The notes under the pieces: generated by a model
Database searches by the model: none
Told to the model about the DNA's origin: nothing
Seen by the model: only the letters and a program-made list of their open reading frames with translations
Made by a program: the position numbers and the translations under genes
Origin: Alphaproteobacteria bacterium
GTDB taxonomy: Bacteria > Pseudomonadota > Alphaproteobacteria > GCA-2731375
Direction of reading: 5' to 3'
DNA length: 64,000 nt
Assembly (NCBI GenBank): GCA_016776605.1
Contig: JADHTB010000021.1
Span: 1 to 64,000, forward strand
Shown: positions 1 through 8,024 of the stretch, piece by piece
How the letters are laid out: every line of letters begins with the position of its first letter
Numbering within the stretch: the first letter of the stretch is position 1

Positions 1-53
1 TCCCCCACCCGGCCGCCCACGAAATCGTATGATTGGGGCGGCCGGGTGGGGGA
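1..53 (-). terminator. GC-rich perfect hairpin at the window edge
   Basis: Bases 1-18 are the exact reverse complement of 36-53, giving an 18-bp stem with a 17-base loop. It lies 30 bases past the stop of the minus-strand acyl-CoA dehydrogenase, so it is placed like a transcription terminator or mRNA 3'-end stabiliser. Any U-tract would be left of base 1 and cannot be seen. Confidence 0.5.
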
Positions 54-83
54 GCGGGCGGCCTGGCCAATCCGAAAAATAGT

Positions 84-1250
84 CTAACTGCGCCCCAACA
101 GGTTGTTGGCGATGATGTTGCGTTGGATCTGGTTGGTGCCTTCAACGATCTGCAACACCTTGGCATCGCGGAAATAGCGGTTGATGGGATAGTCGTTGGA
201 GATGCCGGCGGCGCCGAACAATTGCACCGCGTTGGTGGCCACCGCCATGGCCATGTCCGTGGCCTGGGCCTTGGCGATGGCCGAGGCCTGGGACAATTCC
301 GCGCCGCCAATGCCGGCATCCACCATGGCCGCGGCGCGATAGACCAGATTGCGCGCCGCCTCGATCTGGATCGCCATATCGGCCAGCATCCAGCGCACGC
401 CCTGGAAATCCACGATCTTTTGGCCGAACGCGGTCCGCTCGCGGACGAAATCGATGGCCAGCTCCATGGCCCCCTGGGCCAGGCCGACGGCGCGGGCGCC
501 AATAATCGGACGGGTCCGGTTAAAGGCCTCCATGACCACTTTAAAGCCCAGGCCCTCCGGCCCGAGGCGGTTGTCCTCAGAGATAAAGACATCGTCCAGA
601 AACAGCGGACACGAGGGCACGCCACGGGCCCCCATCTTGTTTTCCGGTGGCCCGATGGTAAAGCCGGGCGTATCGCGGTCCACGATGAACAGATTGATGG
701 CGCCCCGCCGCACATCGCCCACGGCCTGGCCCTCATCGACGATTTTTGCCGCTACCAGAACGAAATCGGACACGGAGGAATTGGTGCACCAGATCTTGGC
801 CCCGTTCAACTGGTAGCCGCCCGCCACCCGCTGCGCCCGGGTGCGGATGCCGGCGATATCGGAGCCGCTTTGCGCTTCCGTGGTGGAAAACGCGGCCCGC
901 AGTTTGCCGTTCGCCAGGCCGGGCAACAGGCGGTTTTTCTGCGCCGCGTCGCCGCCCGCCAGAATGGCGCTGAAGGGGGTCCATTGCACGATCAGCAGAT
1001 AGGCGGTGTTGTAACAGACCCGGCACAGCTCCTCCACCGCCACACAGGCCGACAGCATGCTGCCCGAACCGCCGTATTCGGTGGGGAAGGGCAGGGTGAA
1101 CAGGCCCAATTCCTGCAACAAATCGAACATGTCCTGGGGATAGGCGGCGTCCGCATCTATGGCGGCGGCCCGTGGCGCCACTTTTTCCACCGCCACCCGG
1201 CGGATCGCATCCTGAACCTGGCGTTGCTCCTCGGGCAATGTAAACAACAT
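84..1250 (-). CDS. Acyl-CoA dehydrogenase
   Basis: 388-residue flavoenzyme that introduces the alpha,beta double bond into an acyl-CoA and passes electrons to ETF. The ACAD fold is visible throughout: N-terminal helical part, a central FAD/substrate strand region (STTEAQSGSDIAGIRT, IWCTNSSVSDF) and a C-terminal helical domain with ERTAFGQKIVDFQGVRWMLA. It ends in VEGTNQIQRNIIANNLLGR, where the Glu of EGT is the usual catalytic base in many ACADs. I chose the ATG at 1250 because MLFTLPEEQ matches family N-termini and AGGTG lies just upstream; an in-frame TTG at 1280 would add ten residues. It follows an acyl-CoA carboxyltransferase on the same strand, as in branched-chain acyl-CoA breakdown clusters, but the substrate cannot be told. 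Confidence 0.93.
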   Translation of the reverse strand: MLFTLPEEQRQVQDAIRRVAVEKVAPRAAAIDADAAYPQDMFDLLQELGLFTLPFPTEYGGSGSMLSACVAVEELCRVCYNTAYLLIVQWTPFSAILAGGDAAQKNRLLPGLANGKLRAAFSTTEAQSGSDIAGIRTRAQRVAGGYQLNGAKIWCTNSSVSDFVLVAAKIVDEGQAVGDVRRGAINLFIVDRDTPGFTIGPPENKMGARGVPSCPLFLDDVFISEDNRLGPEGLGFKVVMEAFNRTRPIIGARAVGLAQGAMELAIDFVRERTAFGQKIVDFQGVRWMLADMAIQIEAARNLVYRAAAMVDAGIGGAELSQASAIAKAQATDMAMAVATNAVQLFGAAGISNDYPINRYFRDAKVLQIVEGTNQIQRNIIANNLLGRS

Positions 1251-1313
1251 GGCGACACCTATTGATAATGAATTATCCAACGACCATACGTGGATTCCGC
1301 TTTTCCTCCACGC

Positions 1314-1357
1314 CTAAAAATCGCTTCGCGATTCTCATTAATTCGGAATTTCTCTAG
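1314..1357. repeat. Partial copy of the 105-bp CTAG repeat
   Basis: This stretch holds the inner hairpin (AATCGCTTCGCGATT), the CATTAATTCGGAATT segment and a terminal TCTCTAG of the dispersed repeat described at 18631-18735. The other half is missing. The TAG read on the minus strand from its terminal CTAG (1354-1356) is the stop codon of the upstream carboxyltransferase. Confidence 0.75.
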
Positions 1358-2901
1358 GGCAGAAAGCCCCAGCGGCTGGCCGGCACCGGGGCCTGGGCCC
1401 GCTGCGACAGGGCGCGCTCCAACGCCTGGATCAGCCGGGGTCGGCTGTCGCGGGGTTCGATAATATCATCGATCTTCATCTGTTCGGCGGCTGGAAAGGC
1501 GCCGCACAGGGCGCCCAGTTCGGCTTCCAGGCGGGCCTGTTCCGCCGCTGGATCGTCCGCTGCTTCCAACACCGCGCGATAGGCGGCCTGGATGCCGCTA
1601 TCCAGGGGAATGGCGTTGAAATCGGCGCTGGGCCAGGCCAGGGCGGTGGATTGCCCGGCCCCCAAGCCGCCCATGGCGGCGGCGCCATAGCCAAAGCCCT
1701 TGTGCACGGTCAGGCATAACAGGGGCACCCGGGCAAAGGCAAAGGAATGCGCGATGGCCATGCCGGCGCGCAGGGCGCCTTCCTTCTCCGCCTGGGGGCC
1801 GGTCATCACGCCGGGGGTATCCATCAAAAACAAAATGGGCAGGTGAAAGGCGTTGCACAGATCCATGAAATGGCGGTGCTTGGCCCCGGCGGCGGCGGTG
1901 ATGGCGCCGGCCATGACCTTGGGCTGGTTGGCGATGACGCCGATGGCATGGCCGTTCAGGCGCGCCAGGCCGGTAATCATCATCTTGGCGTAATCCGGCT
2001 TGATGGCGAAAAAGCTGTCCTGATCCACCACCCGCCCGATAATCTTCATCATGTCATAGGGCTGGCGGCGGTTGGCGGGCAGGATGCCGGCCAGCTCATC
2101 GTCGCGGCGGTCCGGGCTGTCCGTGGGCGCGGCATAGGGGGGGTATTGATAGGCATTGGTGGGCATGAAGGAGAGATAGCGGCGGATCTGGGCAATGGCG
2201 TCGTGATCGTCCGTGGCCTTGTTGTCCGCCACGCCCGAAATACGGCAATGCAGATCGGCGCCGCCCAGCTCCTCCTTGGTGACGTCCTGGCCGGTGGCCA
2301 CCTTGACCAGGGGCGGCCCGCCGGCGGCCAGCATGGAGGTGCCTTCGACCATGACGATGAATTCCATCATCGCCGCCAATAAGGAGCTGTCCCCCGCGCA
2401 GGGGCCCAGGACGCCCGCTACCTGGGGCGTCACGCCGGACAGTCTGGCCACCTGCATGAAATGATGCATGGGCGCCAGGCCTTCGCCAATGAACTCGTCT
2501 GTACGCGCACCGGCGCCATCGAACAGCCAGACGATAGGCAATTTGTCCCGTTCGGCCAGCTCGATCATGCGGCATTTTTTGTTGAAGTTATTGATGCCCA
2601 ACGAGCCGCCCAGAACCGTGAAATCCTCGGCGATGACCGCCGCCGCCCGGCCCTCGATCCGGCCAAAACCGGTGATGACGCCATCGGCCGGGGTGTTCTT
2701 GTCGGGAATGGTGGTAACGGGGGTGTAGACATGGGTCGCCAGTTGGCCCAGTTCCTCGAATGTGCCCGCATCGAACAACAGGTCAACCCGCTCCCGCGCG
2801 GTCAATTTGCCCTGGTTATGCTGGCGTTCCACACGCCTGGCGCCACCCAGTTCCAGGCTGGCCGCCTGGCGTTGTTGCAACTCCTCGATCAGGTTTTTCA
2901 T
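1354..2901 (-). CDS. Acyl-CoA carboxylase carboxyltransferase subunit (PccB-like)
   Basis: 515-residue biotin-dependent carboxyltransferase: it transfers CO2 from carboxybiotin to an acyl-CoA. It begins with the family's KLTARERVDLLFDAGTFEEL segment, has the N-terminal acyl-CoA-binding half (DFTVLGGSLG, LFDGAGARTDE) and the C-terminal carboxybiotin half (FAIKPDYAKMMITGLARLNG, MDTPGVMTGPQAE, GFGYGAAAMGG). Length fits propionyl- or methylcrotonyl-type beta subunits. No biotin carboxylase (alpha) subunit is in the window, so the substrate is open; a free biotinyl domain lies at 5247-5468. It is followed by an acyl-CoA dehydrogenase and diverges from apaG. Its stop codon lies inside a repeat end. 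Confidence 0.9.
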   Translation of the reverse strand: MKNLIEELQQRQAASLELGGARRVERQHNQGKLTARERVDLLFDAGTFEELGQLATHVYTPVTTIPDKNTPADGVITGFGRIEGRAAAVIAEDFTVLGGSLGINNFNKKCRMIELAERDKLPIVWLFDGAGARTDEFIGEGLAPMHHFMQVARLSGVTPQVAGVLGPCAGDSSLLAAMMEFIVMVEGTSMLAAGGPPLVKVATGQDVTKEELGGADLHCRISGVADNKATDDHDAIAQIRRYLSFMPTNAYQYPPYAAPTDSPDRRDDELAGILPANRRQPYDMMKIIGRVVDQDSFFAIKPDYAKMMITGLARLNGHAIGVIANQPKVMAGAITAAAGAKHRHFMDLCNAFHLPILFLMDTPGVMTGPQAEKEGALRAGMAIAHSFAFARVPLLCLTVHKGFGYGAAAMGGLGAGQSTALAWPSADFNAIPLDSGIQAAYRAVLEAADDPAAEQARLEAELGALCGAFPAAEQMKIDDIIEPRDSRPRLIQALERALSQRAQAPVPASRWGFLP

Positions 2902-3022
2902 ACGGTCTCCGCGCCACGCCGACTATGTTTGTATCCCTGCCATGGTGCCTGTCCGCTGATCCCAGGGCAAGGCAAACAGAGCCGAATTGGCCTATCCTCT
3001 TGCCATGCCCCCTAATGCGAAC

Positions 3023-3057
3023 TAACTGTTACCATGATACGAATACCATGACAGTTA
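3023..3057. promoter_or_regulatory. Putative operator between carboxyltransferase and apaG
   Basis: In the divergent spacer, TAACTGT (3023-3029) is mirrored by ACAGTTA (3051-3057), and CCATG occurs at both 3032-3036 and 3046-3050. This long inverted repeat between two divergent starts is typical of a dimeric repressor site. The regulator is unknown; the assignment is inference. Confidence 0.35.
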
Positions 3058-3078
3058 AATCGGGGGGATGGCGCGGCG

Positions 3079-3471
3079 ATGTACACGGCGACGACGCGGG
3101 ATATTACGGTGCGGGTACAGCCACAATATTTGGCGGATCAGTCGGATCCGGAGACGGATCAGTATTTCTGGCTCTATTCCATCACCATCGAAAACGGCGG
3201 CACCGAGACGGTGCAATTGTTGAACCGGCATTGGATTATTACCAATGCCCTGGGGCATGTGGAGGAAGTGCAGGGCCCCGGCGTGGTCGGCGAACAACCC
3301 GTGCTGGGACCGGGTGAAAGCTTTGAATACACCTCTGGCTGCCCGCTAAAGACGCCGTCGGGCATCATGGCGGGAACCTATGAAATGGTAGGCCCCGAGG
3401 GCCCCCAATTCGATATCGAGATTCCGGCGTTTTCCCTGGATAGTCCGTTCCAGCCCCGGATCGTGAATTAG
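3079..3471 (+). CDS. apaG: ApaG family protein
   Basis: 130-residue single-domain beta-sandwich protein of the ApaG/DUF525 family. The full family pattern is visible: [12 protein letters not shown], then [45 protein letters not shown] and the C-terminal GTYEMVG ... FSLDSP. ApaG has been linked to Mg/Co efflux phenotypes in enteric bacteria; its molecular role in Alphaproteobacteria is unsettled. The gene stands alone on the plus strand, divergent from the carboxyltransferase and convergent with the small monooxygenase gene. Confidence 0.95.
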   Translation: MYTATTRDITVRVQPQYLADQSDPETDQYFWLYSITIENGGTETVQLLNRHWIITNALGHVEEVQGPGVVGEQPVLGPGESFEYTSGCPLKTPSGIMAGTYEMVGPEGPQFDIEIPAFSLDSPFQPRIVN

Positions 3472-3621
3472 ATCTGTTTCGACATTCGTCGTATCAGATA
3501 ATTATTGCGTTCACGCCAGTGCGCCAAGACGCACGGGCTCCACAAGGGGCTCCACAGGGGCGGCGCAGGAGCGCCGGGCCGCCGTCGCGGCCTGTATTGG
3601 CAATTTCAATACCGAAGCGGC

Positions 3622-3960
3622 CTAATCCGGCTTGACCACCTGAATGGCTTCGAAGCCTTCGAATTGCGGCGGGCCGAGGTAGAGACTTTGCCGGGCTCCG
3701 CCGCCTTTGCCGGTATTGCCGGCGTTGGCATGGGCCTGGCGGAAGGCATCCGACTTGGTCCAGGCTTCAAAAGCATCCCGGCTTTGCCAGCATGTGTGGG
3801 AGGCATAGAGGGTATGGTCCTCGGCCGCCGGGCCACGCAATAGATAGAATTCGATAAAGCCCGGAACAGCGCCCAGGTGGGTTTCCCGCTCGGTCCAGAT
3901 GCGTTCGAATTCCGCCTCGGCGCCCGTGGCCACGCGAAAGCGGTTCATGGCGATATACAT
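3622..3960 (-). CDS. Antibiotic biosynthesis monooxygenase (ABM) domain protein
   Basis: 112-residue dimeric alpha/beta-barrel protein. MYIAMNRFRVATGAEAEFE, the central PGFIEFYLLRG and SRDAFEAWTKSDAF segments match the ABM/IsdG-like family, which includes small cofactorless or haem-degrading monooxygenases. The start is set at the ATG at 3960 because it begins the first strand; a TTG at 3981 would overlap the P450 stop. It sits 10 bases after the P450 gene and is probably co-transcribed with it. Substrate unknown; haem degradation is one possibility only. Confidence 0.8.
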   Translation of the reverse strand: MYIAMNRFRVATGAEAEFERIWTERETHLGAVPGFIEFYLLRGPAAEDHTLYASHTCWQSRDAFEAWTKSDAFRQAHANAGNTGKGGGARQSLYLGPPQFEGFEAIQVVKPD

Positions 3961-3970
3961 GGCGGGCGCG

Positions 3971-5197
3971 TTACCAGGCAACGGGCAGGGTGGACAGACC
4001 GCGCAGGGTAAAGGTCATGCGCCAGTCGGGATCGTCCGGCTTTGCCAGGTGCAGGTTCGGCAGACGTTTGATCAAGGTGGCAAAGGCGATCTCGGCTTCG
4101 ATCCGGGCCAGGGGCGCGCCGATGCAATGATGAATACCGCCGCCAAACGAAGTGGGGCGCACATCTTTCCTGTCCACCTTGAAATCCTCCGCCCCTTCAT
4201 AGCGTTCGGGATCGCGGTTGGCCGCGCCCAGCAGGCTGATGATGGGTTCACCCGCCGGCACGGTAACGCCACCGATCTCCACATCCTCCATGGCGACCCG
4301 TCCGGTCATCTGCACCGAGCTGTCAAAACGCAGCATCTCTTCCACCGCGCCGGTCACCAGCGAGGGATCGGCCTTCAATTTTTCCCATTCCCCGCCAGCG
4401 GACAAAATGCCCAGCAGGCCGTTGCCCAACAGGTTCACGGTGGTCTCGTGGCCGGCCCCGAACAGCAGGATAATGTTGGCGATCAACTCGTCATCGCTCA
4501 ATTTTCCACCATCTTCGGCGGCCTGTAGCAACTCCGTGGTGATATCGTCGCCGGGCTCCTTGCGCCGCCGCTCAAACAAGGTACGGAAATAGGCGGCCTG
4601 TTCCAGATGGCCTTCGTTCACTTGTTTCAACTCGTCCGGGGTCATGGGTGTCGGGTCGATCAGCCGGCCGGAGATGCGGGAACCCTCGAAAAACTGGCCG
4701 CGTTCGTCCAGGGGAATGCCCAGCATGTCGCAGATCACGTGCACGGGCAGGGGATGAGCGAAATCACGGATGAAATCCATCTCCCCCTGATCCTGGACTT
4801 TGTCCAGGCTGTCATCCACCAGTTGCTGTATACGCGGGCGCAGGGCCGTCAGATGCCGGGGCGCGAAGGCACGCGCCACCAGGCCGCGCAGGCGGCCATG
4901 ATCGGGCGGGTCCATGACCAGCATCCAATGGCGCATGGCGGCATAGACCGGCTGTTGCCAGATGTCCGGGCCATGGGTCCGCTCGGTGCGGGCCACGAAG
5001 CCTTTGCCGAAACTTTTGTTGCGCAGGATTTCGGTCACGTCTTCGTAGCGCGAGGCGACCCAAAAGCCCAACTCTGTCTTGTGAATGGGTGCCGTGGCCC
5101 GCAGTTTGCGGAAGGCGGGATAGGGGTCGCGCAAAAAATCCGGTGAGAAGGGGTTAAAAATCGGCGCCTCCGGGGCGTCGGTCTTTTGTTCACTCAT
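3971..5197 (-). CDS. Cytochrome P450
   Basis: 408-residue soluble bacterial P450 of the CYP class I type. Visible motifs: I-helix GAGHETTVN (oxygen activation), K-helix EEMLR (ExxR), and the haem loop FGGGIHHCIGAPLARIE with the cysteine ligand near residue 360. A clear Shine-Dalgarno (GGGAGG) lies about 10 bases before the ATG. It follows a biotinyl carrier gene and precedes a small ABM-domain gene. No ferredoxin or reductase gene is near, so its electron donors must be encoded elsewhere. Substrate not predictable. Confidence 0.95.
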   Translation of the reverse strand: MSEQKTDAPEAPIFNPFSPDFLRDPYPAFRKLRATAPIHKTELGFWVASRYEDVTEILRNKSFGKGFVARTERTHGPDIWQQPVYAAMRHWMLVMDPPDHGRLRGLVARAFAPRHLTALRPRIQQLVDDSLDKVQDQGEMDFIRDFAHPLPVHVICDMLGIPLDERGQFFEGSRISGRLIDPTPMTPDELKQVNEGHLEQAAYFRTLFERRRKEPGDDITTELLQAAEDGGKLSDDELIANIILLFGAGHETTVNLLGNGLLGILSAGGEWEKLKADPSLVTGAVEEMLRFDSSVQMTGRVAMEDVEIGGVTVPAGEPIISLLGAANRDPERYEGAEDFKVDRKDVRPTSFGGGIHHCIGAPLARIEAEIAFATLIKRLPNLHLAKPDDPDWRMTFTLRGLSTLPVAW

Positions 5198-5246
5198 ACG
5201 ATCTCTACCTCCCAGTAGATATTTTTGCGCCGCTTTTTTGCGGCTC

Positions 5247-5468
5247 TTAGCCGTCCATGATGGCGACGTCCTGACCTTCGGTCACCGCGTCGCCTTCCAC
5301 CACCAGGATTTCCTTCAAGGTGCCGCCCGAGGGGGCCACCACGGGAATTTCCATCTTCATGGATTCCAATACGATAATGGTGTCTTCTTCCGCCAGGGTG
5401 TCGCCAATTTTGGCTTCGATGGCCCAAACTTTACCGGTAATTTCCGACTGAACTTTAATATCCGCCAC
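5247..5468 (-). CDS. Stand-alone biotinyl carrier domain protein
   Basis: 73-residue single biotinyl/lipoyl domain. The biotinylation motif ESMKMEIP is intact, with the Lys between the two Met residues as acceptor. The domain is complete (ADIKVQSEITGKVWAI at the start, DAVTEGQDVAIM at the end) and has no biotin carboxylase attached. It could serve a carboxyltransferase as a separate carboxyl carrier, and two carboxyltransferases (1354-2901, 13260-14795) are in the window. The pairing is inferred, not shown. Located between the GST-like and P450 genes. Confidence 0.85.
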   Translation of the reverse strand: MADIKVQSEITGKVWAIEAKIGDTLAEEDTIIVLESMKMEIPVVAPSGGTLKEILVVEGDAVTEGQDVAIMDG

Positions 5469-5544
5469 AAAATGTCTCCCTTAAATGTGCGGGGCCGATC
5501 CTAACCGTCGCGGCGAAAAAGGCAATGCGCCTTCGTTGTTATGG

Positions 5545-6567
5545 TTACGTGCTGAAATAGGGCAGGCAGCCGGTCTGCTGCAATACAGCGCGGGTCCACT
5601 CCCCTGGTTTGCCACTCAATTCGCCAAACCGCCGGCGCAGATCGCTTAGGCACTTGGCCTGATAGCCGAAGGTGCCCTGGCTGTACGGCCCCTTGGCGTA
5701 GGTTAGGGAAAACATCTTCTCGCCCCGTTCCGTGGCGGCGGCATTGGCCAGCAGAAACGGTAGATAATATTCCCCGGTCAATTGCAGCAGGCCAAGGGTC
5801 GCAGGCGGCAGATCCGCGCCCGGCGCCAGCCACTCCCCTTCGATGCCCGAGGCGTCATCCAACTGGCGTACCCAGCTTTCCGTCTTCATGGCCTCGGCCC
5901 GCATGATCGCCATGGGGGTGGGATCCGTCGACAGCGTCTTCAACTGGCCGAAAAGGCCAAAATCACCCAGGCTGGGCCGGCTGCCGAACAGGAAGTCATA
6001 GACGCTGACCCGGCTTTCCAGCAGCGCAAGGATACGGTGAAAACTATCCTCGATCACCGGGGCATTTTCCGGCGTGCAGCCGACGATGGGCATGCGCCCG
6101 ATCTGCCGGTCCGCGAACTGTTTGGCCGCCGCGTCCCGTTCCGGCCCCCGGGTATCGGGAAAGCCATCATCGGCGATCCAGTGCGCGGCATAGTCGATAT
6201 CCGCGGCATAGAACCAACGGTAATGAAACATCGCCTTGGTCAACCATTCGTCCGCCATGTCTTCCAGCAGATGGCAGAGGAAGGCCAGGCCCGGATCGTC
6301 GGGAATGATTGAACGCTGGCCGGGATGGCGGGCCTCCAGATCATAGGCCAGTGGTGTTGAATCGACCCGGTAACGGCGCTCGCCCGGATAACGCAGCATG
6401 GGCAGCAAATTAGGCTTCACATCCTCTGTCTCGGCCCGGTTGCGCGTGGTCCGCAACACCCAATCGTGGGGCAGCCGCCGATAGCGCATGATCGCCCGCA
6501 ACTTCATGGAATAGGGAGAGCCGAGTGTGCCCAACAGGCGGTAACGATCGTTTGCGGCGGCGGACAT
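5545..6567 (-). CDS. Glutathione S-transferase-like protein with C-terminal extension
   Basis: 340 residues. The N-terminal thioredoxin-like domain (RLLGTLGSPYSMKLRAIM ... STPLAYDLEAR) and a helical GST C-domain (PSLGDFGLFGQL) are recognisable. Another ~100 residues follow, beyond the usual ~220. The start at 6567 is supported by AGGAGA six bases upstream; a longer reading frame back to 6732 would overlap the divergent MFS gene. First gene of the run ending in the P450 and ABM proteins. Function beyond a probable glutathione- or thiol-linked role is unknown. Confidence 0.8.
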   Translation of the reverse strand: MSAAANDRYRLLGTLGSPYSMKLRAIMRYRRLPHDWVLRTTRNRAETEDVKPNLLPMLRYPGERRYRVDSTPLAYDLEARHPGQRSIIPDDPGLAFLCHLLEDMADEWLTKAMFHYRWFYAADIDYAAHWIADDGFPDTRGPERDAAAKQFADRQIGRMPIVGCTPENAPVIEDSFHRILALLESRVSVYDFLFGSRPSLGDFGLFGQLKTLSTDPTPMAIMRAEAMKTESWVRQLDDASGIEGEWLAPGADLPPATLGLLQLTGEYYLPFLLANAAATERGEKMFSLTYAKGPYSQGTFGYQAKCLSDLRRRFGELSGKPGEWTRAVLQQTGCLPYFST

Positions 6568-6713
6568 GGGGTGTCTCCTAACAGAGGCAGGAAATATCAC
6601 TTGATAGCGGCTAGCTTGGCGCGTGGTCAAAGCCAATGCAAATTGCAATTCCTGTGCTACCGTATCCCATGGCGGGGCCATCTGGGGCTTCCTGAGACTG
6701 ATGAAGGGTTGCG

Positions 6714-8006
6714 ATGATCCGTCCCGAAACACGCCCCGAAAGACGCCCCCAAAGACGCCCTGATAGACGTCAGGCCCTGCAAATCTATCTGGTGCTCTGT
6801 GGCGCCTATGTGGCCAGCCAGTTCTACCGGGTTGCCAATGCCGCCATCGCGCCGGAACTGATGGCCGAGCTTGAGATTTCCGCCGAGGCGATGGGCGGCA
6901 TTACCGGGCTGTTTTTTCTTGCCTTCGGCGTGGCGCAAATTCCCACTGGTATCCTGTTGGATCGATATGGCCCCCGGCGCACCATGACGGCGCTTTTCAT
7001 GGTCGCGGTGCTGGGCGCGCTGACCTTCGCGGTGGCAGAGAATGGCGCCGTGCTGGCAATGGGGCGGATTTTGCTGGGCCTTGGTTGCGCCGCTGGGTTG
7101 ATGGGCGCCATGGTGGTTATTGCGCGCTGGTATCCCGAAGACCGCTTCGCAACCCTTTCCGCCATGCTGTTCGTGGTTGGCGGCGGCGGCACGCTGCTGG
7201 CGACGACGCCGCTGTCCTGGGCGGTGGATGTGATTGGTTGGCGGGGCGCATTCATGGCCATGGCCGGGTTGACGGGCCTTTTTGCCTTGATGCTGTTCCT
7301 GTTTGTCCGGGACGCACCACCCGGACAGGCGGAATCCGGCAATCGAACCGAGACCTGGGGCGAAGTGTTGAGCGGGCTGCGCGCCGTTGTCGCCAACCGT
7401 CAGCTCTGGCTGGTGTCGGCGATCCAGTTTGTCGGCTACGCCACGGTGCTGACCGTGGTCGGGCTTTGGGGTGGGCCGTATCTGGCCGATGTTCATGGCC
7501 TGGATGGCGTGGCGCGCGGCAATGTCCTGCTGGCATTGAATGTTGCGGTGCTGGTTGGCGTTGCGCTGTATGGCCGGCTTGACCGCCATGTCGTCCGGCG
7601 CAAGTGGTTGATCGTTGCGGGCGCACTGGCCACGGCGGTCATTCTGGCGTTGCTGGCAGTTCTCGAACAGCCCGGTTTCTGGACGGCCACCATATTGCTG
7701 CTGCTGTTCGCCATGGTGGGCAGCTATGTCATGTTGAACCACGCCTTTGCCCGGGCCGTTCTGCCCGACCATCTGATCGGGCGCGGTCTGACGTTCCAAA
7801 ACTTGGCGGTTTTTCTGGGCGTTGCCGTCATTCAATCAACCTCGGGGTTGATTGTCGGCGGCTTCGACAATGGCGACGGCCATAGCCCCGAAATCGCCTA
7901 TCGCTGGATCTTTGCCTTCCTGGCGGTTTTGCTGGTCGCGGCAGCGGCAATATTCGCGACCGCCGACGATAAGGCCAAGGTTCGCGTTAGCGCCAGCCCG
8001 CGCTGA
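6714..8006 (+). CDS. MFS transporter
   Basis: 430-residue membrane protein with about 12 hydrophobic segments. The MFS signature loop between TM2 and TM3 reads GILLDRYGPRRTM, and the first half has the typical TM pattern (LVLCGAYVASQFYRVANAA, FFLAFGVAQIPTG). The Arg-rich first 20 residues are cytoplasmic. The second half is followed by a short cytoplasmic tail. The substrate is not predictable. It is convergent with the selenoprotein gene, with stops only about 20 bases apart. Confidence 0.93.
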   Translation: MIRPETRPERRPQRRPDRRQALQIYLVLCGAYVASQFYRVANAAIAPELMAELEISAEAMGGITGLFFLAFGVAQIPTGILLDRYGPRRTMTALFMVAVLGALTFAVAENGAVLAMGRILLGLGCAAGLMGAMVVIARWYPEDRFATLSAMLFVVGGGGTLLATTPLSWAVDVIGWRGAFMAMAGLTGLFALMLFLFVRDAPPGQAESGNRTETWGEVLSGLRAVVANRQLWLVSAIQFVGYATVLTVVGLWGGPYLADVHGLDGVARGNVLLALNVAVLVGVALYGRLDRHVVRRKWLIVAGALATAVILALLAVLEQPGFWTATILLLLFAMVGSYVMLNHAFARAVLPDHLIGRGLTFQNLAVFLGVAVIQSTSGLIVGGFDNGDGHSPEIAYRWIFAFLAVLLVAAAAIFATADDKAKVRVSASPR

Positions 8007-8024
8007 CGCGGGATTTAAGCCGAT

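Noticed and set aside
33..1265. Long plus-strand open frame opposite the acyl-CoA dehydrogenase
   Set aside because: It is antisense to a clear acyl-CoA dehydrogenase, shows no recognisable domain, and is open only because of the high GC content.
6657..7835. Open frame antisense to the MFS gene
   Set aside because: Gln/His-rich, no domain, and opposite a clear 12-segment transporter.
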